This document shows positions 1-32,500 of a stretch of 32,500 nucleotides of DNA, piece by piece. The notes under the pieces were generated by a model that saw only the letters and a list, made by a program, of their open reading frames with translations, was not told the origin of the DNA and made no database searches. The position numbers and the translations under genes were made by a program. Where the stretch lies: NCBI GenBank assembly GCA_018398765.1, contig JAHBMJ010005895.1:29092-61591 (forward strand). Reading direction: 5' to 3'. The DNA comes from Chromera velia (lineage: Eukaryota; Sar; Chromeraceae). Within the stretch, counting starts at the first letter, position 1, and each line of letters starts with the position of its first letter.

Positions 1-1026
1 CTCTATCTCCGTACCGTCCGGAAGAACATATCGATCCGCACTCCCAGCCCCAGGATCGGGCTTCACAGCTGCTGCTGCTGCAGCGGCTGCTGCGACGGGG
101 GGGTGAGAAGGAGCAGCACTCGCGGAGGAGCTGGATGCATTTGCGGCGGCAGAGGAATTCTCCGTCACCTGCCCCCCCCTTTTCTTGACCTCCTCCATCT
201 GTGACGCCGCCTCTTCTGGCGACGCCGCAACTCTACAGACTTTCTCTCGAATCTCTCTGACCACATCCGCCTTTGCCCAATCCAAATACGATCCCGCAAC
301 ATTAGAGAGGTCTTGCCTCCTGTCTTCCACCACCTTGCTGGATGTGCCAGGATTTGACTCATCCAACACCCTCACGGCTCTGTGGCAGGCAAAGAAAGGG
401 TCAACCTCCTTCTCCGCATACGCACGGATCAACTTGCCCAGCTCTTCATCCAATATTTCCCCCCCCACGCGCGCATGCCTGATGTTCTTCTGTTGCACAT
501 ACCCGTCAACTACAGGGGCCACCTCCACCCCCTTCCCTCCCAACTCGATCACCAAAGCCTTAAACCGCGCCACCGCATACGAGGTCAATACCGCCTGCTT
601 TGCAAAAAAACCGGAGGACACTTGGAATTTTTCAAAGAGCACTTCAGCCATCCCCTTTCTGATGAACAAATTCCGTCTCGTTGGCTCGGTCACCAGGACC
701 GGGCATGTCAGTCTCTCCTCCCTCCCCCAACCACTCCCACTTGACCGCAGCTGACTGGCAGCACACTTTACAAGTGCCTCAACCGCCTCCTTCGCGACAG
801 ACAGAGACCCGTCCTCACACCCCTCTGCTTCTTGGAAGATAGGGTGGACATTAAAATTCTCGATGAGTGCGTGCGAAGAAAGGGGGCACTCAATACTGTC
901 GGGAGTAGACCCAATTCCTACACGGGAGGGCCAACTGAGGCGGGGCAAATCCTCCCCTGCAAAGCCAAACCTGCTGTTCGAGCACCCTAGGTCAAAGACG
1001 AGAGGGGCAGATTCGGCGGAAGACAT
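1..1026 (-). CDS. ARP4: Actin-related protein 4 (ARP4/BAF53 type), N-terminal part, cut by the window edge
   Basis: An uninterrupted frame runs from an ATG at 1026-1024 to position 1 (342 codons, no intron so far). Seen: an actin-fold phosphate-loop segment near residue 10 (VFDLGCSNSRFGFAGEDLP), a PVLVTEP strand near 110, FFAKQAVLTSYAVAR near 140, APVVDGYV near 170, then REIREKVCRV near 270 and YVLPDGTEIE at the edge. The CRV segment and the PVxDGYVxQ block match the ARP4 family (human ACTL6A, plant ARP4) better than conventional actin. Known of the family: ARP4 is a nuclear subunit of INO80, SWR1 and NuA4/BAF chromatin complexes, where it binds the HSA domain of the motor subunit with actin. 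Odd: an Ala/Ser-rich low-complexity insert at about residues 293-325 just before the YVLPDG strand. The start is chosen because the fold begins eight residues after it. The C-terminal part lies outside the window. Confidence 0.9.
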   Translation of the reverse strand, partial: MSSAESAPLVFDLGCSNSRFGFAGEDLPRLSWPSRVGIGSTPDSIECPLSSHALIENFNVHPIFQEAEGCEDGSLSVAKEAVEALVKCAASQLRSSGSGWGREERLTCPVLVTEPTRRNLFIRKGMAEVLFEKFQVSSGFFAKQAVLTSYAVARFKALVIELGGKGVEVAPVVDGYVQQKNIRHARVGGEILDEELGKLIRAYAEKEVDPFFACHRAVRVLDESNPGTSSKVVEDRRQDLSNVAGSYLDWAKADVVREIREKVCRVAASPEEAASQMEEVKKRGGQVTENSSAAANASSSSASAAPSHPPVAAAAAAAAAVKPDPGAGSADRYVLPDGTEIE

Positions 1027-1419
1027 CAGACTAAACCGAGACGCAAAGACAAACTCGAAGTCAGTAAGTAAACGGAAGCAAGCTCTTTGTGAAGCAAGCT
1101 CTTTGGAAAAATCGGGAAGAAGTCACGTCAGACCTCCCAGTGCAGAGCCATCAGTAAAAAAGAGAAGGGGAGACAGGCTGCAGAGCAGTAAAGCGAATTT
1201 CAGGTGCTTCCAGACTGCAGAAGCGCCTTGCCTTTATCGCAGTAGCAGGAGACGGGACTTTGTTAAGGAAAAGCAGTCTCCTTCAGAATTTCACTCTAGG
1301 TCACAGGTTGTCAAACCGCCGCGATCCCTACAAAACTGTACGAGACAATTTATGGGAACCACTGTCACCTTGGGATTCTGGAATGCTCTCAGGCCATGAT
1401 TTCTTGTGTGACTTGCGTG

Positions 1420-1565
1420 TGGCCCAACAAAAACAAAAGAAAACAAAGCGGGACCGCATGCCAGTTTTTGCGCAGTGGCCCAAAACCTGCAGACAAAAAG
1501 AGAGACCCGCGTACGTGCCAGTTTTTGCTTAGGTTTTTGTGCAGTGGCCCATGCAAAACGTACAG
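1420..1565. repeat. Three imperfect direct repeats upstream of ARP4
   Basis: The word TGGCCCA recurs at 1420, 1476 and 1545. Each copy is followed by an A-rich stretch, and the first two then reach GCCAGTTTTTGC shortly before the next TGGCCCA. The units are about 56 and 69 bp, so this is a degenerate short tandem array lying 400-540 bp upstream of the ARP4 start. Whether it is regulatory is not visible. Confidence 0.6.
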
Positions 1566-3382
1566 AAAAAAAGTTTTCGGCGCACCGGCCGTCGCCGCCG
1601 GTCACGCTGCCGGTGTATAGGCGGCGATCGGCGGTAGCCACGGTGGCCGGTATCCTTATAAGTGCATGGTTCAATCTGTTCATGCACTGCTCTGTACTGC
1701 TTTGTGGGGAAGACCAAAGACTCTAACACCACGTTGAGTCAGTGAAGAAAGTAGAAGAAAGTAAGAAAAGACATGAATGAGATGAGGAAGGAAAAGCTCT
1801 CTGTAGGCTAGAAAGTCGGGCAGCAAAGACAAAATTGAAACTATCATCTTGTTCCATTCTTTTTACGCCCTTTTCGGTTCTACGAAATAATATATTTTTT
1901 TAAAATTTTTTTTTGATCATACATCCAGTGATATACACTACTACCATCTAAAAAAAAAAAAAAACGCATCATATTCCTAGCTAGCATAGAGTCTTTCTAC
2001 ACTTCTCATATATAACCTAGTATAAGCTAGTATATAGCTCTCAACTGAGCTGTCAACGTCAGTGTGAAGTTAAAGGTATTTGCTTTAATTTGCTTATAAA
2101 TGATGGTTGATGCCAGGGTGTTAATACAATCGAACTTAACACTGTTATACTGATGATAATTAAACATTTAGTATCATATTCAACATCTAGAAAACTTCAA
2201 AAATTCAGAATGTTGATAAATAAATACACATTGGAAAAGTACGCAGACTGTCAGGCCGCCTTGATGAGTTAAATTTGGATTAAGTTATTATCACCCCGGC
2301 TCTAGCCCCGGCTGTTCCATTGACACAGCGTTGAGTTTTGCGTCTTCACATTCCTTTAATTGCCTGCCAGTGATAATCCATGCAGCTAGTCACGCAATTA
2401 CAAACAGAACATAGGTGCACATCACGTATTCGCCACACAGCCAAGAGTCGATTCGGCAGGCTGTATGTCCATTCGAAGAAAAGAAGCTGCATGCAGACAG
2501 TCTCTCGATCTCAAATCGGGAGAATTTCGTTCAAGTGATTAAGGGAGCAATAGAACATGGTACCAAAATTTCACGTTGCATGGTCATGCACTCGATTTGA
2601 TTCACTTCATTCATTCACTTCTCTCCGATGGATGCAGTGGACAAAGATCTGTCTGTCTTCATTCAAATCGAGAGAGAATCTTTGGGGTGACTGCCAGAAT
2701 CCCAGCGGCATCCGCAAGTCGCCGAGACGCCTTTTGCGTATGCAGTGACTGTCTGACCTCCCCTAGGGCATGAAAGGGCGCTCTGCAGCCTGCACCTCTG
2801 TAACAGGCTCTGTTCGATGCATCGCCGGCCTTCTGCTGCTCCTCTCTTTCTTCATTTTGAAACGTTTCCCTGTCACGCTAATCTCTGCCTGGCTGGTTGT
2901 TTATTCTTCCTTCTTTCTTTTTCATTCAGTGAGTTCACTAATGAAGGATTGAAGAACGATGAAATGGAAAAGAACGAGGGAGAAAAGGAAAACGAAAGCT
3001 GCGGAAGAAAGAGAGGAACACGGGGGGCTTTTCAAGGAAGAAGGCTAGTGGACATCCAGTGACCCGATCGTCAAATTGAAACGTGACACTGTGTAGGCAG
3101 GGTCTGAGGCCTGTTAATCCTTTTGTTTCAAATGGGACGAAATCGCATCTGCCCGTCCCTTCATTTGCATTCATTCCTCTCTCTACCTTTCCTCCCTGAC
3201 CACTCTCCCTGATCCCCCTGCGCCCCAGATTCGGACACAATTGTTTGCGCATCGGATTACTCGCGCCCCTTGCTTTTGGCCCAAAGTCTTTTCACGAACG
3301 TCAGACCTGACTACCTACCTCAAGGACCCGCACCTTCTGTGTGGATCATCCAGAAAAAAAGAAATGGGAAAATGACCTACAC

Positions 3383-3409
3383 ATGCACACGCGCGCGCGC
3401 GCACACACA

Positions 3410-3458
<49 letters not shown>

Positions 3459-3460
3459 AT
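3383..3460. repeat. Compound dinucleotide microsatellite
   Basis: Consecutive runs of CG/CA, CT and CA dinucleotides lie just beyond the 3' end of the RING-TRAF gene. Confidence 0.95.
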
Positions 3461-4402
3461 GCAACGCGTGGGACTTTTTGCTTCCCCGGTAGAAGAAGCA
3501 GACAATGAATGTCAAACGCGTGTTCCACCCCATTCCGTTACACTCCCGCCCCAGCCAAAACCTAGGCCAAAACACGCCCCTTCAGGACTGTAGGGGTTCT
3601 AGGTGCCGACAAAGACACACTCAGCTGCAGAGCTCCCCCCTCGGTTGCACGAGCAGCAGAGAGCAGATCATCCAACGGACAGAAATTGGCCCACCCTCCA
3701 TGCCTAGTCGTGCCAAGAGCAGCGAAGTCCTGCGTATCCTCCAAGAAATGCCCATTGGACACCTGCACGGAGTACGTGAGGGTTGCCTTGAAGTCGTTCA
3801 CTGTGATCACATAGACAGCGGAACTTCCGTCCCGAGAGCTGGGGACACCCTTGGGGAAGAGCAGTATGGCGAATTAGTGGCCCTGCAGGCAGAGATCGAA
3901 AGGAGGCAGCATGCAGATGTGAAGTTCCAACTAAGAGACAACGAACGCCCCTGCCTGTCAACATGCGTCTGTCAGCCAGTCGACCAGTATAAGCTGGTCT
4001 TTCAACGATCAGCGGTTCGCTCAAAAAGGTGAGTGCCTTGAAATGCTTCGCGAACAATTTCGAAGGTGAGTGCCTTGACTTTAACGTTGGAATATGATTT
4101 TCCATTCTTTCCCAACTTATTCGGAATTTTCCGTCAATCCCCCCGACGGTCCCACGTGTTTTTGAAAAAAAAGGTTACACTTTTTGCCGCAATTCGCGCA
4201 CTTGAGTAAAGGAGCCGAACCACTCTGCCCGACTTACTTCCGCACGCAAGGCGCGCGAGCTGACTTGTTCACGGAAAGAAAAGAGAAACAAAAAGGATGC
4301 GAGACAGGAAAGAAAAGCGAAGAAAAGACCCACGGATGGTGGAAAGCTGGAACACATCTAATGTGTGTCCAGGGTGCGTTGGTCTGCGCATTCAAAGATG
4401 CA

Positions 4403-4403
<1 letters not shown>

Positions 4404-4444
<41 letters not shown>

Positions 4445-4469
4445 GTCTGTGTGGGTGTGTATGTGCGTG

Positions 4470-4510
<41 letters not shown>
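4404..4510. repeat. Two GT dinucleotide tracts
   Basis: Two runs of alternating GT lie on either side of a short interruption (4441-4470), inside the RING-TRAF intron. Confidence 0.95.
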
Positions 4511-4512
<2 letters not shown>

Positions 4513-4594
4513 TGCCTGTGTGCGGGTGCGCGATGAAAAGCTTCTCCAAAGACAGTGATACGGGTGCCGGGCAGGAAACGGAAACAGGTGAAGA

Positions 4595-4756
4595 AGCATT
4601 TTCTTTCTTTCCTTCTTTCTTTCTTTCTTTCTTTCCTTCCTTCCTTCCTTCGTTCCTTCGTTCCTTCGTTCCTTCCTTCCTTCCTTCCTTCCTTCCTTCC
4701 TTTCTTTCCTTTTTTCTTTCTTTCTTTCTTTCTTTCTTTCCTTCCTTCCTTCCTTC

Positions 4757-4787
<31 letters not shown>

Positions 4788-4872
4788 TCGTTCCTTCGTT
4801 CCTTCGTTCCTTCGTTCCTTCGTTCCTTCGTTCTTTCCTTCCTTCCTTCCTTCCTTCCTTCCTTTCTTTCTT

Positions 4873-4917
<45 letters not shown>
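4595..4917. repeat. Mosaic tetranucleotide polypyrimidine tract
   Basis: Blocks of TTTC, TTCC and an 8-bp unit TTCCTTCG alternate. The TTCG-containing block occurs twice (about 4648-4673 and 4787-4833), flanked each time by TTCC and TTTC blocks, and the tract ends in a CT run. All of it lies in the RING-TRAF intron. Confidence 0.95.
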
Positions 4918-4920
<3 letters not shown>

Positions 4921-5792
4921 TCCCCCCCTCTTCCTCTCCCGCCCCTCTTTCATACACACAAGAACTATGACCTGGAAGGAAATGGGCCCGCTGACGAAGC
5001 CTTCCCCTCTGCTCATGGCTGCCGCCTGCACTTCGAAGTTTTCGAACCTCACGTGGAACTGCTGAGTGTCATTGTTCTTCAGCTTGTTCATCTCCATGAG
5101 GAGCAGCATCATGTGCTTCTTCATGTTCTGCTCGTCATGCTCGTCCGTCAACTTCCTCTTCATCCTCGCCCCGCAGCCAGAGAAGGCACAATCCACCTCC
5201 GTCTCCCCACATCTGCGCTCAATGTGGGCAGCAGTGTCGCCCCTCGCGATCTTCTGCCCGCACGCATTCGGACACTCCACTGGAAACTTCGCACACGTCT
5301 CCAGGTGCGTCTCCGAGGCGTTGTGGGGAATCTGCTCGTCACAGAAGAGACAAGGCACTCTGCGGTACTCGCAGGTCTCTTTGTGAGCTGCGAGGGGTCC
5401 CCTCTTCATCGTCTGGTCGCACCCCTCGAAGGGACAGTCAGTCTCCTGCTCAGGACACTCATCATCCAAGTGCCCCTCCAACTGCTCCTTCGTGCCAACG
5501 AAGGAACAACCAGCTTCGAAATTCAAACACTTCCATTTGGCGTTCTCGATGAAGCTCCTCGCAAGGACCTGAGTCCTTTCGAGCTTCGAGAAGTGACCTC
5601 GGCAGAGAGGCCTCTCTCCAAGACTACCTTGATGCACACAGCACAGAATGTGTGTCTAGACGGACAGTCGGCATCCTGGGGGTCCTCTACGAAGTCATGG
5701 CAGATTGGACACAGCGCACTCTGGGCAGTCTCCTTGAAACCGTCAGCCGCAAAAGAGGCATCAAGTCCGAGACGCCTGATTTCAGTGGACAT

Positions 5793-6541
5793 GTGTGCCG
5801 TCTCTGTAAACTCCGTTTCGCTTTTCCCTCTTTTGGAATTCGGACGTCAACTCTGGGGGAGTGGCTGATTCGAGAGCACGGGGAGAGCTGCACACAAGGA
5901 GAAGGGACACTCGACTGCTGAGTGCCTGAGACCCGTCTACGTCAGTGGTTCTGCCAGGCGCTCTTCGCATCTCTTCGCACTGTGTGTTAATTTCGCAGGA
6001 GCAGGGGGCTGGTCTGCATGAGTCGTCTCCGCGACTCTCCGCCACTGCCCCGCGCGCGCCACGATTTGCAAAATACCGATACGCGGATCCGCGTATCCAA
6101 CTTTTTAAAAAATTTAAATCTATAATTATTAAATTCGACGTATATATATACAATTTGCATGATGATCGATTCATGCATGCACACACATGCATGCAATTAA
6201 TGATCGATACTGCACGTATATATAGACGATTGACTTAATTCAATTCTCAAATAGACAGCCGTGTTATACCACTTCACCATACGACACAGGGGGGAAAGAC
6301 AGTCATCTTTCGTGGTGAAGAACCAGACACCGACAAAGCGCAGTAACGTTTTCCTCAAGGGCCCGTCTTTTTCACGCGTGTATAGACGGGTGGAAATCTT
6401 TCTACACTAACCCGCCAAGTGCAACACAAAGCAGAAGCATCGAATGCAGTGAAAGGACATAAAGACTGATACATGTCGAAGCATCAATGAACGGTCAAAG
6501 GCCCGGCAGTGGCGGTTAAACGGCAAAGAGCGAGACGAGAC
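5793..6541. promoter_or_regulatory. Divergent intergenic region between the RING-TRAF gene and the giant gene
   Basis: The 749 bp separate two start codons on opposite strands, so both promoters should lie here. Seen: an AT-rich belt at 6103-6160, TATA-like runs at 6141-6150 and 6217-6224 (the latter 318 bp before the giant gene's ATG), and a GCATGCA-rich palindromic patch at 6173-6195. No transcription start can be read from sequence alone, and the TATA-like runs may only be AT-rich DNA. Confidence 0.45.
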
Positions 6542-32463
<25,922 letters not shown>

Positions 32464-32500
32464 GTAAGCATTTCGCGGAACCAAAAACCTGAATTTCTCT

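Larger units (their letters stand above)
1027..3561. other. Intergenic stretch without a supported gene
   Basis: About 2.5 kb between the start of the ARP4 gene and the end of the RING-TRAF gene, both on the minus strand, so its left part should hold the ARP4 promoter. I found no frame with a recognisable domain, and the open frames here are short and of no clear composition. It holds imperfect direct repeats at 1420-1565, a GC-rich inverted repeat near 1580-1650, an AT-rich belt at roughly 1860-2420 with long A and T runs, and a compound microsatellite at 3390-3460. Confidence 0.6.
3883..4971 (-). other. Microsatellite-packed intron of the RING-TRAF gene
   Basis: A 1,089-bp phase-0 intron between the two MATH half-exons. 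It contains a 17-bp direct repeat 37 bp apart (4026 and 4063), two GT tracts and a long polypyrimidine tract. On the minus strand that tract translates as a long Lys/Glu/Arg run, which is a by-product of the GAAA/GGAA repeats and not protein. Confidence 0.75.
3562..5792 (-). pseudogene. RING - TRAF zinc finger - MATH protein (E3 ligase type) with two apparent lesions
   Basis: Exon 1 runs from an ATG at 5792 to 4972. It encodes a RING (ALCPIC, then DCPSRHTFCAVC), about four TRAF-type zinc fingers (Cys pairs followed by H-x3-7-C, such as CPFEGC then HKETC), a short helix (MNKLKNN) and the first MATH strands (FHVRFENFEV to GPISFQ). After an intron (4971-3883, donor GTCATA, acceptor CTGCAG) exon 2 (3882-3562) supplies the rest of the MATH fold (FAILLFPKG, VYVITVNDF, GGWANFCPLDDLL) and a TAG stop at 3562-3564. 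Known of such proteins: the RING recruits an E2 enzyme and MATH binds the substrate or receptor. Lesion 1: between CAVCIKVVLE and PLCR the frame shifts near 5611-5626, and the seventh RING ligand is missing. Lesion 2: phase-0 splicing gives G-H-stop-F, with TAA at 3876-3874 where MATH domains usually read GH(E/K)F. Two assembly errors could produce the same picture. Confidence 0.8.

Noticed and set aside
863-1399. 178-codon plus-strand frame
   Set aside because: Its first part lies antisense to the ARP4 coding exon; the rest has no domain and an unlikely composition.
1640-1685. GGTTCAATC resembling a tRNA T-loop
   Set aside because: No matching acceptor, D or anticodon stems could be drawn around it.
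3505-4032. 175-codon plus-strand frame
   Set aside because: It is antisense to the MATH exon, whose conserved residues lie on the minus strand.
4234-4970. Long minus-strand frame with Lys/Glu/Arg and Thr/His runs after the TRAF fingers
   Set aside because: It is the translation of GAAA/GGAA and GT microsatellites. The MATH fold resumes only at 3882, so this is intron.

Overview
This is nuclear DNA from a eukaryote with long, repeat-filled, spliceosomal introns, base composition near 50% GC and abundant microsatellites. The gene style (very many introns, TGCAG acceptors, RING/TRAF and ARP4 genes, a giant modular cysteine-rich secreted protein) fits an alveolate such as a chromerid alga best. 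That assignment is an inference; no marker gene here fixes the species. I see no rRNA, tRNA, CRISPR or transposase gene.

Layout. (1) 1-1026, minus strand: the N-terminal 342 codons of an ARP4-type nuclear actin-related protein, running off the left edge. (2) 1027-3561: about 2.5 kb with no gene I can support, holding degenerate direct repeats, a GC-rich inverted repeat, an AT-rich belt and a compound microsatellite. (3) 3562-5792, minus strand: a RING - TRAF zinc finger - MATH gene with one large intron full of microsatellites. It carries two apparent lesions, a frameshift at the end of the RING and an in-frame TAA at the start of the second MATH exon, so it is a pseudogene or contains assembly errors. 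(4) 5793-6541: a 749-bp divergent intergenic region. (5) 6542 to beyond the right edge, plus strand: one apparently continuous giant gene that fills four fifths of the window.

The giant gene starts with a signal-peptide exon (6542-6631), continues through two charged low-complexity exons, and then encodes 19 copies of an eight-cysteine module that I do not recognise. Its usual spacing is C-x8-C-x3-C-x8-C, then a variable spacer, then C-x8-C-x3-C-x9-C, so each module is itself a duplicated four-cysteine unit. The modules lie on 16 exons (8572-23000) and are separated by short linker exons, several of only 9 nt. After the last module one exon encodes a ubiquitin-like domain (23649-23888) without the C-terminal GG. 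Beyond it lie about 8 kb in which coding sequence appears only as about 25 tiny exons (6-117 nt), mostly charged and helix-like. Nearly every intron I can place is phase 0, every exon is a multiple of three, the favoured donor is GTCAGT, and nearly every acceptor is TGCAG or a close variant. The 57 exons I place add up to about 2,800 codons without reaching a convincing end.

The points most worth a second look are the module itself, the ubiquitin fold inside a predicted secretory protein, the micro-exon tail, the GTCAGT donors (one apparently expanded into a tetranucleotide microsatellite), and a tandem copy of a 9-nt exon in which loss of the donor G has turned intron into coding sequence. 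Exon boundaries were read by eye from splice signals and reading phase. The modules are secure; individual micro-exons are much less so.
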